Assembly (NCBI RefSeq): GCF_003952225.1
Contig: NZ_CP034437.1
Span: 2,370,501-2,434,500, forward strand
Direction of reading: 5' to 3'
Length of the DNA stretch: 64,000 nucleotides
Source of the DNA: Paenibacillus albus
GTDB lineage: Bacteria; Bacillota; Bacilli; Paenibacillales; Paenibacillaceae
Shown: positions 34,067 to 42,185 of the stretch, one piece after another
Position numbering within the stretch: position 1 is the stretch's first letter
Layout: each line of letters starts with the position of its first letter
Program-made: the position numbers and the translations under genes
The notes under the pieces: generated by a model
Seen by the model: only the letters and a program-made list of their open reading frames with translations
Databases searched by the model: none
Told to the model about the DNA's origin: nothing

Positions 34067-34297
34067 ATGGCAGGACAACAATCTCGAAGCAGCAATACGC
34101 TGGTCGTACCGCAAGCAACAGCAGCACTTCAACAAATGAAGTTTGAGGCAGCTCAGGAGCTCGGTATTGCGATTCCTCAAGATGGTTACTACGGCAATGT
34201 CTCGACACGTGATGCAGGCTCACTCGGAGGATACATCACACGAAAACTCGTCCAAATTGCTGAACAGCAACTATCGGGTGGCTCGTCATACCGCTAA
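34067..34297 (+). CDS. Alpha/beta-type small acid-soluble spore protein
   Basis: 76 residues. NTLVVPQATAALQQMKFEAA, QELGIAIPQDGYYG and TRDAGSLGGYITRKLVQIAE are the conserved SASP stretches. Binds spore-core DNA. The GPR cleavage segment reads KFEAAQELGI, slightly different from KYEVARELGI in the paralogue at 25744. ATG follows AAAGGAGA. Confidence 0.96.
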   Translation: MAGQQSRSSNTLVVPQATAALQQMKFEAAQELGIAIPQDGYYGNVSTRDAGSLGGYITRKLVQIAEQQLSGGSSYR

Positions 34298-34327
34298 GCG
34301 GCATACCAATCTCCAAAGAGTAATGGT

Positions 34328-34370
34328 CAGAAGCTCAAGGGCAGCCTTGAGCTTCTGCTTTGTTTATTTT
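34328..34370 (+). terminator. Rho-independent terminator of the SASP gene
   Basis: CAGAAGCTCAAGG (34328-34340) pairs perfectly with CCTTGAGCTTCTG (34345-34357) around GCAG, followed by CTTTGTTTATTTT. Confidence 0.93.
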
Positions 34371-34393
34371 AACCAGCCTTAGTAAAATCCCGA

Positions 34394-34424
34394 AGAAAAA
34401 CCTCTTCTATTGTGCAAGAAGAGG
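34394..34424 (-). terminator. Rho-independent terminator of yfhP
   Basis: Minus strand: CCTCTTCT (34424-34417) pairs with AGAAGAGG (34408-34401), then TTTTTC. It lies just after the yfhP stop. Confidence 0.88.
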
Positions 34425-34434
34425 CTTCTTCAAG

Positions 34435-35421
34435 TCAATACGTATTCATGCGCAGCCGCTTCTGCAGCCGATCCTCGCTTAGCCAGCCGACATAAGAGCC
34501 GAGCGTCTTAAACTCCTTATCCATGAGCAGCACGCCGACGAACGGATACTGCTTGCGATGCCTGTAGCGAACATCCGACCAGCGCACCTCGTAGCCCCAA
34601 GGATGCTCCTGCACCTCTGCGCAAGCGAAGGAGGTGAAGTAGAGGAATGCGCGAATCGAGTGGTCGTTCTTCGATTTCTCGACGGCAGGATGATTGGAGC
34701 ACTTGGCCCGGTCCATCCAACGGAGCTTGCCGCCCCGGAAGTCGCCGATGAAGAAGGAGCCGTCTGCCCGACGTTTGACAACGTTCCAATCGTGTAGAGA
34801 AATGGTCGGGATCAATATATATTGATCGCCTTCCTCATGAACGGAATCCAGTCCGATCATACGCTTGCTAAGCGCGCGATGGACGACGGTTCGCCAAATG
34901 TAGTAAACGATAAGGAAAGCATACAGCGATGGAAAAATAATCGTTGGATCGCCGATCCGCAGCGCCCACAGCACAATAGCGATGATGTGGGAGACGAAGA
35001 TGACCGGATCAAAGATATGGATGATATTCCACGAGATCCATTTTTCCGTAAAGGGCCTGGCTGCTTGCGTACCGTACGTGTTGAACAAATCGGAGAACAC
35101 ATGGACACAGACAGCGAGGAGCACCCATCCGCCTACATGCAGCCAAGGCAGATGAAAACCGAATATGAGCTCGAGTACGGCAGTGATGAGCACCGTCCAG
35201 ATGAGAATGGCTGGAATGGAATGAGATGCTCCTCGGTGATTGCGTATATACAAGGCATTGCTTTTGAGTCTGAGCACCCCGTCTAGATCCGGAGCCTGAG
35301 AACCGACGACCGTGCCGATCAATACGGCAGCATGCAGCGTCTGGTCTGATGCGAGAACGGGGTCAACCGAGGCAAGCCCCGCAAGTCCAAGTCCCATGAC
35401 TAAATGCGTTCCGCTATCCAT
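34435..35421 (-). CDS. yfhP: YfhP-type membrane-bound metal-dependent hydrolase (DUF457)
   Basis: 328 residues. MDSGTHLVMGLGLAGLASVDP at the N-terminus, GSQAPDLDGVLRL and RNHRGASHSIPA carry the His/Asp residues of the LexA-binding/YdjM-like hydrolase family; four or five membrane helices, then a C-terminal cytoplasmic domain of about 130 residues. Closely resembles B. subtilis YfhP, which represses yfhQ-sspE-type genes in some reports; the biochemical activity is unknown. ATG lies after GGAGG. Terminator present. Confidence 0.88.
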   Translation of the reverse strand: MDSGTHLVMGLGLAGLASVDPVLASDQTLHAAVLIGTVVGSQAPDLDGVLRLKSNALYIRNHRGASHSIPAILIWTVLITAVLELIFGFHLPWLHVGGWVLLAVCVHVFSDLFNTYGTQAARPFTEKWISWNIIHIFDPVIFVSHIIAIVLWALRIGDPTIIFPSLYAFLIVYYIWRTVVHRALSKRMIGLDSVHEEGDQYILIPTISLHDWNVVKRRADGSFFIGDFRGGKLRWMDRAKCSNHPAVEKSKNDHSIRAFLYFTSFACAEVQEHPWGYEVRWSDVRYRHRKQYPFVGVLLMDKEFKTLGSYVGWLSEDRLQKRLRMNTY

Positions 35422-35586
35422 CTTAGGGGGACCTCCTCGTGAGATTAAACATAAATGTGCGAATGCGGTTATACTCCATATATGTACGCTTAAGTATTTT
35501 CTGAATCGTGGGCGTTTATTACGAAAACTTCGTTCCGCGCAAATTTAGGCGGGGCTGCTAATTGTTAGAGAGAGGGAGTAACCGAC

Positions 35587-35886
35587 ATGTTTATCTGTTT
35601 TGTGGAATATCACATCGCATCAGCCTTTGAGGACAAGTACCGGAGCTGGATGGCTAAGAAGCAGCATGATTTCAAAGACGCTTTTCAATTGTACGAGGGA
35701 ACGGATCAGCCGCTTCTGTTCGTCGAGGTTTGGGAAGCAGCGACGGAGGAGAAGGCGCTAGGCATAAAAAAAGAACGCTGCGATGAGCGTTCTTCTTGGT
35801 CTGAAATGTCGGACTGGGTGCCTGGCGGCAGCGCCAAAGTCCATGCATGGACGTTTAAGCCGATTAGCGGCCCATTGGGGCTGTAG
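35587..35886 (+). CDS. Hypothetical protein, 99 residues
   Basis: MFICFVEYHIASAFEDKYRSW, PLLFVEVWEAATEEKALGIK and a C-terminal SAKVHAWTFKPISG suggest a small alpha-beta fold like the dimeric ferredoxin-like barrels, but I do not recognise a family. ATG follows GAGAGAGGGAG. The 3' end overlaps the 3' end of gerQ on the other strand by 23 bp, a tail-to-tail arrangement with no terminator between them. Confidence 0.72.
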   Translation: MFICFVEYHIASAFEDKYRSWMAKKQHDFKDAFQLYEGTDQPLLFVEVWEAATEEKALGIKKERCDERSSWSEMSDWVPGGSAKVHAWTFKPISGPLGL

Positions 35887-36406
35887 CCGTCGTCGTAGGC
35901 ATAGCCGTCGTATTGGAGATTGTCACGCCGTTAAACGTATACTCGTAGTTGATTGGACCATCGAACGTAACATAATCGAGGTTCAATGTCAGCAGTAAGT
36001 AGCGCATGCCAGTCGAAGGATCGCTAATGATGATATGATCGCGTCCGGCAGCTTCGATAATGCCGCGGAACACTTTCGCGTTCCATTCGCGGTTGTTCTC
36101 GTACGTCATATAGAATGTAGCCATTTTGCCGCGGTTCAGACGGAGGATGTTCTCCACATAGGACTCCTCTGTCGCAGGCACCGTAACGACGGTACCGCCC
36201 ATAGGTGTTACAAAAGAACCGTTTGGTACCATTGGCGGCATAGCCTGAGCTTGAGCGCCAGCTACGAATGGCGTTGGCACTGGAGCCGGGAGCGGAGTCG
36301 GCATTTGCTGCTGCTGCGGATAATAGCCGTAGCCACCGAATGCTGGTCCTGTATTTGCTGGACTTACCGCTGTTGGTTTGTACCCGTAACCGTAACCGTT
36401 TGACAT
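35864..36406 (-). CDS. gerQ: Spore coat protein GerQ
   Basis: 180 residues. N-terminal Gly/Tyr/Pro/Gln-rich segment (SNGYGYGYKP, PQQQQMPTPLP) and a conserved C-terminal domain (ESYVENILRLNRGKMATFYM, AKVFRGIIEAAGRDHIIISD, GMRYLLLTLNLDYVTFDG). In B. subtilis GerQ is cross-linked by transglutaminase and is needed to place CwlJ in the coat. ATG 36406 is set by AGGAAC and by family alignment. It follows cwlJ in an operon, as in related genomes, where mother-cell sigma-E control is known. Confidence 0.96.
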   Translation of the reverse strand: MSNGYGYGYKPTAVSPANTGPAFGGYGYYPQQQQMPTPLPAPVPTPFVAGAQAQAMPPMVPNGSFVTPMGGTVVTVPATEESYVENILRLNRGKMATFYMTYENNREWNAKVFRGIIEAAGRDHIIISDPSTGMRYLLLTLNLDYVTFDGPINYEYTFNGVTISNTTAMPTTTATAPMGR

Positions 36407-36459
36407 AATATTAAGTTCCTCACTTTCAAATAATAATTCAATTTTAAGTGAACAAAAAG

Positions 36460-36882
36460 TTAATAAACCGCTGGACATTCACCAGGCTTCGGCACGTAGA
36501 AGCAATGAGCCTTGAACTTGCCTTCGAAACGTTGGTCCCACCAGGTAGGCGGACAGCTGCCGGCCGGCCGGAAGTACCATAATGCATTCGTCGAAGGCCA
36601 CAAACGTTCACCGTTGATGACACGTTTCGCAAGTGCAATCTCATTGTCTCTGGCAGCCTGATAGAAGTAGCTTTTCTGCGTAGCTTCGAATCCTCCGGGG
36701 CTTTGATATACCATTTGCTGAATGGTGCGGATGTTCTTGAAGTCGATACAATTGCCAAGAACACGGTTGACACCTACGTTTCCGACCATCAGCATGCCCT
36801 GGTTGCCTTCGCCTTCGGCTTCCGCGCGGAGAAGCCTAGCGAGCAGCTTAACTTCTTCAGAGTTCGATTTAATTGCTGCCAT
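36460..36882 (-). CDS. cwlJ: Spore cortex-lytic hydrolase CwlJ
   Basis: 140 residues of the Hydrolase_2/SleB superfamily: EEVKLLARLLRAEAEGEGNQ with the catalytic Glu, VGNVGVNRVLG, and the C-terminal NALWYFRPAGSCPPTWW and GKFKAHCFY. It degrades cortex peptidoglycan during germination triggered by Ca-dipicolinate. ATG 36882 is chosen on GGAAGG and on the 140-142 residue length of the family; the frame is open upstream. Gene order cwlJ-gerQ matches their functional dependence. Confidence 0.96.
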   Translation of the reverse strand: MAAIKSNSEEVKLLARLLRAEAEGEGNQGMLMVGNVGVNRVLGNCIDFKNIRTIQQMVYQSPGGFEATQKSYFYQAARDNEIALAKRVINGERLWPSTNALWYFRPAGSCPPTWWDQRFEGKFKAHCFYVPKPGECPAVY

Positions 36883-37094
36883 GTCTCTGACCTTCCACTT
36901 CCTTTCGCTTAGGCCAATAACCACATTGATAGTGTATTGATTAGTGGGCAAAATGGTTCCAAAGGGTGTCAAATTCATGAACTGGACCCGCGAACATTGT
37001 CAACAGCTTGTTTTTTCGGTATGATTAAGAGCGATTTTAACTCAGAAAATGGGCGAAAGAAGGCTCATGCAGGAGTGGAACGGGGAGGCTCGCT

Positions 37095-37955
37095 GTGTTT
37101 AAAGAATATGTGGCCCTAACGAAACCGAAACTCATACGATTGAATGCTTTTGCTGCGTTCGGCGGGTTCTGGGTCGCTTCAAAATGGGATATTGATTGGG
37201 TGCTTATGATCTACATGCTGATCGGTTCGGGTCTTGTAATGGCGTCAGCTTGTGTCATTAATAACTACTGGGATCGTGAGCTGGACAAGAAGATGGAACG
37301 GACGAAGAACCGGGCACTGCCGACGAATCGGCTGAAGCCTGCGAATGTGCTGATCTATGGCATTGTTCTGGGGATTGTCGGTTCGGTCATTCTATTCGCG
37401 CTCGTCAATCCGCTGTCCGGTTGGCTTGGTTTGCTAGGATTCTTTGCTTATGTTGTTGTTTATACGATGTGGCTGAAACGGACATCGACCTGGAGTACGT
37501 CCATTGGCGGTATTTCCGGCGCAATGCCTCCAGTCATCGGTTACTGTGCAGTTACTGGCTCTGTAGATGCAGGCGCATGGATTCTATTCGCGCTGTTGTT
37601 CCTGTGGCAGCCCGCGCATTTCTGGTCGCTTGCGATCCGCCGCGTGGAAGAATATCGTGAAGCTGGATTCCCGCTGCTTCCAGTTGTGAAGGGCATTAAA
37701 CGGACGAAGCTGCAAATGAACCCTTACATTGTGCTGCTCATCCCGACTGGCATTCTCATGTTCACATATGGCTATGTCGGTTATGCGTTTCTCATTATCT
37801 CGCTGCTAGGCAGCGTGCTGTGGCTTGTTCATACACTTGCTGGCCTTAAGACAGCAGATACGAATAAGTGGGCAAGAACGAATTTCTTTATCTCGATTAA
37901 CTACTTGATGATCGTGTTCCTCGTTATGATCGTGGATACGAACGGTGCAGTGTAG
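37095..37955 (+). CDS. ctaB: Protohaem IX farnesyltransferase (haem O synthase)
   Basis: 286 residues with about nine membrane helices. The UbiA-family prenyl-diphosphate motif NNYWDRELDKKMERTKNR is intact, as is the second Asp/Lys-rich loop (WSLAIRRVEEYREAGFPLLP). It adds a farnesyl group to haem b for cytochrome oxidase. GTG start with GGGGAGG 6 bases before; slightly short at the N-terminus compared with Bacillus CtaB. SCO and AEC genes follow closely. Haem A synthase (ctaA) is 15 kb away at 52367. Confidence 0.96.
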   Translation: MFKEYVALTKPKLIRLNAFAAFGGFWVASKWDIDWVLMIYMLIGSGLVMASACVINNYWDRELDKKMERTKNRALPTNRLKPANVLIYGIVLGIVGSVILFALVNPLSGWLGLLGFFAYVVVYTMWLKRTSTWSTSIGGISGAMPPVIGYCAVTGSVDAGAWILFALLFLWQPAHFWSLAIRRVEEYREAGFPLLPVVKGIKRTKLQMNPYIVLLIPTGILMFTYGYVGYAFLIISLLGSVLWLVHTLAGLKTADTNKWARTNFFISINYLMIVFLVMIVDTNGAV

Positions 37956-37969
37956 GAGGGCGAAATGAA

Positions 37970-38590
37970 ATGCCTGTAGTACGTAAATACGGCTTTCCCA
38001 TTGCGGTGCTGGCGTTATGCGCGGTAATGGCAATCTATTTATACTTATCGTCCTCGAAGGGTACGAAGGTAAACCTGGATCAGAATCTGAAGGCGCCAAG
38101 CTTCACGCTGACAGATCTGGACGGCAAAAATGTGACACTTGAGAATACGAACGGCAAGGTGCGCGTGATCTACTTCTTCTACGCCAACTGCCCGGATATT
38201 TGTCCGCCGACGACTTATCTGATGACGCAGGTGCAGGACAAGCTGAAGGCGAGCGGCAACTTCGGCAAAGACGTTGAGTTCATGTCGATTACGTTCGATC
38301 CGAAGCGCGACTCGCTAGCTGCGATGAAGGAATTCGCCGGCAAGTTCGATATTGATGCGAGCGGCTGGAAGTTTCTGCGTGAGGACAGCGAGGAAGAGAC
38401 TGCCCAGCTGATGAAGAATTTCGGGCTTGGCCTTGCGAAAGACCCGAGCACGAACCTATTCACGCATACGGACACGATTACGTTCGTAGATAAGCAAGGC
38501 GTTGTACGCAAATACTTAACTGGCTCCATCGATGAGACACAGAATGCAGACAAGATTACGAAAGTCGTGGATGCGCTGTTGAAAGAGTAG
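37970..38590 (+). CDS. SCO family copper chaperone of cytochrome c oxidase
   Basis: 206 residues. N-terminal membrane anchor (FPIAVLALCAVMAIYLYL), then a thioredoxin-like domain. C74-x3-C78 in YANCPDICPPTT and the distal His in LFTHTDTITFVD form the copper site of Sco proteins (BsSco/YpmQ). It helps assemble the CuA centre outside the membrane. It starts 14 bases after ctaB, so both oxidase-assembly steps are co-expressed. Confidence 0.95.
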   Translation: MPVVRKYGFPIAVLALCAVMAIYLYLSSSKGTKVNLDQNLKAPSFTLTDLDGKNVTLENTNGKVRVIYFFYANCPDICPPTTYLMTQVQDKLKASGNFGKDVEFMSITFDPKRDSLAAMKEFAGKFDIDASGWKFLREDSEEETAQLMKNFGLGLAKDPSTNLFTHTDTITFVDKQGVVRKYLTGSIDETQNADKITKVVDALLKE

Positions 38591-38602
38591 AGGACGAATC
38601 AG

Positions 38603-39526
38603 GTGGCCATATTTTTATCCATATTAGTGAACAACATTATCCCGCTTGCGGTCATGATTGCTTTAGGCATCACGCTGCATCGGGCTTTTTCTTTAGATAT
38701 TAAGACGTTATCCAAGCTGAATTTCTATCTGTTCTCGCCTGCCATTATGTTTAAATTGTTGTATACGACTGAAGTGTCGCTGCAGTCTGCGGTACATGTG
38801 ATGCTGTTCTTCCTCGTGTTCATGCTGCTGCTCTACGGCTGCGTAGAGCTTGCGATTCGGGTACGGGGTATAGAGAAGGGGCGGCGCGGGGCGATGCGCA
38901 ACAGCGTGCTGTTCTACAACAGCGCGAATTACGGCATTCCATTGAATGAGCTTGTGTTCGCTTCGAACCCGTTCACCTTGTCGGTGCAAGTGCTGATTAT
39001 GATGATGCAGTCGCTCCTTCCGAACACATACGGGATCTATAGCGTGAATGCCCATCGTATTACTGGCAAGCAGATTGTGCGGACGATATTGAAGCAGCCG
39101 GTCATCTACGCGATTCCGTTCGGATTTCTCATGCGAGGGTTCGACGTGCCGATTCCTCATGCGCTGCAGGTGCCCGTAGATTATTTGGCAAATGCCTTCA
39201 TCGGCGTTGCGCTCATTACGCTCGGCGTTCAGCTCGGCAGCATGAAGCTCTCGCTGCGCAGCCTCATGCTGAAAGACATCCTGCTATCTTGCAGCCTCAG
39301 GCTGATCGGCGGCCCGCTGCTCGCAAGTCTCGTCGTCTGGATGCTCGGCATTGATGGACTAATGGCGAAGGCGCTCATCATTTCCTCATCGGTGCCTACC
39401 TCGCTATCGAGCGTGTTGCTTGCCGTTGAGTTCGACAATGAGCAGGATTTTGCTTCGCAGGCCGTACTTGTTTCCACTTTATTAAGTATGGTGACGGTCA
39501 CATTCGTTATCTATGTGGTGGGATAG
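38603..39526 (+). CDS. AEC family transporter (auxin efflux carrier fold)
   Basis: 307 residues, about ten membrane helices in two inverted five-helix halves. N-terminal ILVNNIIPLAVMIALGITL, NSVLFYNSANYGIPLNELVF and C-terminal SSSVPTSLSSVLLAVEFDNE are typical. Related bacterial members carry malate, malonate or other organic acids; the substrate here is unknown. GTG start inside AGGTGG-like sequence, 12 bases after the SCO stop, so probably co-transcribed with ctaB-sco. Confidence 0.88.
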   Translation: MAIFLSILVNNIIPLAVMIALGITLHRAFSLDIKTLSKLNFYLFSPAIMFKLLYTTEVSLQSAVHVMLFFLVFMLLLYGCVELAIRVRGIEKGRRGAMRNSVLFYNSANYGIPLNELVFASNPFTLSVQVLIMMMQSLLPNTYGIYSVNAHRITGKQIVRTILKQPVIYAIPFGFLMRGFDVPIPHALQVPVDYLANAFIGVALITLGVQLGSMKLSLRSLMLKDILLSCSLRLIGGPLLASLVVWMLGIDGLMAKALIISSSVPTSLSSVLLAVEFDNEQDFASQAVLVSTLLSMVTVTFVIYVVG

Positions 39527-39556
39527 CTTAAGGAAGACAGTGTAAGTCACGATGCA

Positions 39557-39928
39557 TTAGAAATCATCCTCTTTACTCCAAATGGCGGTGCTTTGAGCCG
39601 GGTACATGATGTACTCCTCGAGGCCCGCCTTTTCTAATTGCTCGATCAGATAATCCGGTGGCGTCTTCTCAACCCCCGGATAGCCGCGGCGCGTGTGAAT
39701 ATGCTCCGCATCGGGAAATGTATCGCGCAGCATCCCGCGAATTCGTTTGCCGGAAGCGTCATTGTCGGTGAAAATATACGTTTGCCTGTCGCCGATCTGC
39801 CTGCGCAGCTTCTCCAGCTGGGTCACACCGGGAGTGCCCATCGTACAGAATATATCCACTTCCTCATTCAGTACACGGCGGAGCCGGCTCTTGTCATTCT
39901 TGCCTTCCACAATGATTGCGATGTCCAT
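39557..39928 (-). CDS. Toprim domain-containing protein (YusF-like)
   Basis: 123 residues consisting almost only of a Toprim fold: IAIIVEGKNDKSRLRRVL carries the Glu, and YIFTDNDASGKRIRGML the DxD. The C-terminal part (GYPGVEKTPPDYLIEQLE) resembles RNase M5-type small Toprim proteins. Small stand-alone Toprim proteins such as B. subtilis YusF have no established substrate. ATG 39928 follows AAGAGGTG. Confidence 0.85.
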   Translation of the reverse strand: MDIAIIVEGKNDKSRLRRVLNEEVDIFCTMGTPGVTQLEKLRRQIGDRQTYIFTDNDASGKRIRGMLRDTFPDAEHIHTRRGYPGVEKTPPDYLIEQLEKAGLEEYIMYPAQSTAIWSKEDDF

Positions 39929-39992
39929 CGTAAGGTTCACCTCTTGCTGTTATCATACCTTATTTGCCTCATGAAGATGACATATCGACAGA

Positions 39993-40025
39993 CGAAAAAC
40001 GGCCTGCCTTAGCGGCAGACCGTTC
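39993..40025 (-). terminator. Rho-independent terminator of the YjcZ-type gene
   Basis: Minus strand: AACGGTCTGCC pairs with GGCAGGCCGTT (one mismatch) around GCTAA, followed by TTTCGTC. Confidence 0.85.
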
Positions 40026-40054
40026 ATGATCGAGATTGGCTCAGGTGGGGATGA

Positions 40055-40171
40055 TTACCAGCCGCCACAGCCGCAAATAACAATTACGAGCAGGATGAAG
40101 AGAACAAGGATTGCACCTGCAGAAGTGAAGCCGTGATGTCCTCCGCGTTCAGCATCTACGAAATTTGACAT
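40055..40171 (-). CDS. YjcZ family sporulation-type peptide
   Basis: 38 residues. Opens MSNFVDAERGG, has one hydrophobic helix (AGAILVLFILLVIVI) and ends CGCGGW, the standard layout of the YjcZ/sporulation-peptide family in Paenibacillaceae. GAGGGGTG lies 8-9 bases before ATG 40171, and the gene has its own terminator. Function is unproven; paralogues are usually expressed during sporulation. Confidence 0.9.
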   Translation of the reverse strand: MSNFVDAERGGHHGFTSAGAILVLFILLVIVICGCGGW

Positions 40172-40299
40172 TGTGAATGTCACCCCTCTTTCGCAAGATG
40201 ATTCTCATAGGCGTTTGGGATGCTGCTCTATTTGTTAAAGCAACTTAGCCACTTGCCACACTGTAATGTATGCCCCTGAATGATAACAGCCCTGTGCAA

Positions 40300-41511
40300 T
40301 TACCCAGTTCTCGAAAAATGGGCTCCAGTGCCTCCGGTCCTCGTCGTATAGGCGTAGAACGGTAGCACGGACACTGCAATCATCAGACTGAGGAATGCGA
40401 TATAGTATGGCGAGATATAATTGCGCAGCTGGCCGGCGAGCATAGGACCCATGAATGCTCCAACCGAGAAGGCAATCGACAAGAACGAGAAGGTGCGGCC
40501 GTATCTGGTTCCGCCGCTCGACTCGATCAGCAGTGACGAGAGGGCAGTGAAGATGACACCTTTGCACATGCCGACGACGAAGAGCAGAATCATGAACGAT
40601 ACGGGAACACCTGCGGCTATTGCAAAATACGTGATCGCCAGCATGAATGCGCCCCACAGCGAGCGGAGAAATGGCGATAGCTTGTTCAAGAACAGCATGC
40701 TGAGCGTGAGCAGCGCACCGAGGCTGACAACAGAGAACAGCAGTCCTGTCGTCATCATCGCCTCTTTGCTCGTTGCCATGAGCGGCAGCTCGAAGGAGAG
40801 AATACCTTGCGCGCAGCTCATCGCAACGGGCAGCAGATAGATGAGCCACGGGACGGAAGGGGCCTTCTCTGTTTCCTTCAACGTCTTGCCGCGCATGCCG
40901 AGCTGATGCGCGTTCATGTGTGCGGAGAGCGGTTGTGAGAGCTCGGCCGCTTGCGGTGTGGCCGGAATATCGCGGATGAAGAACAACGCGCAGACAGCGG
41001 TGACGATGAGAATCCAGCCGAGCACAAAGAAAGCGGTCGTGAAGCCGATCTGGGCGACGAGATAAGCTCCGGCAGCCGGAGAGATGACGGATGCAACTGT
41101 ATGCATGAGGCCGTTACCCGCCATCAGCTTGCCTTGTTTGACCCGATCAGAGGTGATGCGTGCCAGCAGCGACATACAAGCCGGCGAGAGAAAGGCGAGC
41201 ACGAAGCCGCTGATTGAACGGAGCGTCAGCAGCTGCCAAGGGTCCGTTACGCGCGACTGCAGCAGCAGAATGACGCCTGCGGCGGCAAGGCTGAAGACGA
41301 TGAACAGCCGGCTGCCGAATCTGTCGACGCCGTAACCGGCAATGACGTTGCCGGGCAAATGCGTGATCGAGTACAGTCCCATCATGAGACCTATGAACGA
41401 CGGCGCGGCTCCGAGCGACACCGCGAACGGTGTCAGAATCGGATATTGTGCATGCAGGTCGAAGAAGGCGACGAACAGAAACAGATAGAGCCAGATGGCT
41501 GTTTTCAACAA
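40300..41511 (-). CDS. MFS transporter
   Basis: 403 residues with twelve predicted membrane helices. N-terminal half has DLHAQYPILTPFAVSLGA and GYGVDRFGSRLFIVFS, the Major Facilitator loop-2/3 motif (G-D-R-x-G). A cytoplasmic loop (~185-215, AELSQPLSAHMNAHQLG) joins the halves. Probable drug or small-molecule exporter; the substrate is unknown. TTG start with AAGGAGTG 7-8 bases upstream. Confidence 0.9.
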   Translation of the reverse strand: MLKTAIWLYLFLFVAFFDLHAQYPILTPFAVSLGAAPSFIGLMMGLYSITHLPGNVIAGYGVDRFGSRLFIVFSLAAAGVILLLQSRVTDPWQLLTLRSISGFVLAFLSPACMSLLARITSDRVKQGKLMAGNGLMHTVASVISPAAGAYLVAQIGFTTAFFVLGWILIVTAVCALFFIRDIPATPQAAELSQPLSAHMNAHQLGMRGKTLKETEKAPSVPWLIYLLPVAMSCAQGILSFELPLMATSKEAMMTTGLLFSVVSLGALLTLSMLFLNKLSPFLRSLWGAFMLAITYFAIAAGVPVSFMILLFVVGMCKGVIFTALSSLLIESSGGTRYGRTFSFLSIAFSVGAFMGPMLAGQLRNYISPYYIAFLSLMIAVSVLPFYAYTTRTGGTGAHFSRTG

Positions 41512-41697
41512 GCGTTCACTCCTTTTACATTCGCAAGAGCATTATGTTACTACTTGTACGCAGGGGGAACGCCCGTTATGTCTAACGCGCATCGGTCCTT
41601 TGTTCTAGCAGATGGCACCGTTTACGCATATAGGGTCATAGGGTATAATATTTTGTATTGAAACTTTTTGGCGGGTATAATGGAGGAGTGCGTGAGG

Positions 41698-42141
41698 ATG
41701 AGCTTGGATTTCAATTATGATATGGACACGTGGATTCAATTTTTCAAGGACAAATGGCTGTTTCTTGTCATTGCGCTCGTTGTGCTGTTCATCGTCCTTC
41801 GTATTGTGAAGACGGTTGTGAAATGGCTCATCGTCGTGGCGATTCTAGCTGTTGTCGTTGTTTATAGCGGGTATTCGCTGGAGGATGTCAAGTTGATCGG
41901 TACGAAGGTTGCAGATAGCGTCAAGCAGGAAGCGATTACGGCTATGGCTGGTGAAGCGGCTGATGCGACATTCACGACGAATGGCGACGGGACGTTCACC
42001 GTGAAGACGAAGAACCTCGAATTGACGGGTACGCCTGGAGACGGCGAAGTGAAGGTGAAGTTCCACGATACTTCTCTCGGTACATGGAAGATTGATTCAA
42101 CGATTCAGAGCTTGATCGATCAAGCGAAAAAGAACGTCTAA
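41698..42141 (+). CDS. Membrane-anchored hypothetical protein
   Basis: 147 residues. Two closely spaced hydrophobic helices (WLFLVIALVVLFIVLRIV and WLIVVAILAVVVVYSGYS) are followed by a soluble domain with strand-like sequence (ADATFTTNGDGTFTVKTKN, GDGEVKVKFHDTSLGTW). I do not recognise a family. ATG 41698 has GGAGGAG 9 bases upstream. It is followed 44 bases later by the transglutaminase membrane protein and then PBP2, suggesting an envelope operon. Confidence 0.8.
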   Translation: MSLDFNYDMDTWIQFFKDKWLFLVIALVVLFIVLRIVKTVVKWLIVVAILAVVVVYSGYSLEDVKLIGTKVADSVKQEAITAMAGEAADATFTTNGDGTFTVKTKNLELTGTPGDGEVKVKFHDTSLGTWKIDSTIQSLIDQAKKNV

Positions 42142-42185
42142 CAGGCAGCAACGGCTGCTTCGGGGACGAATGAGGAGGTTTCATC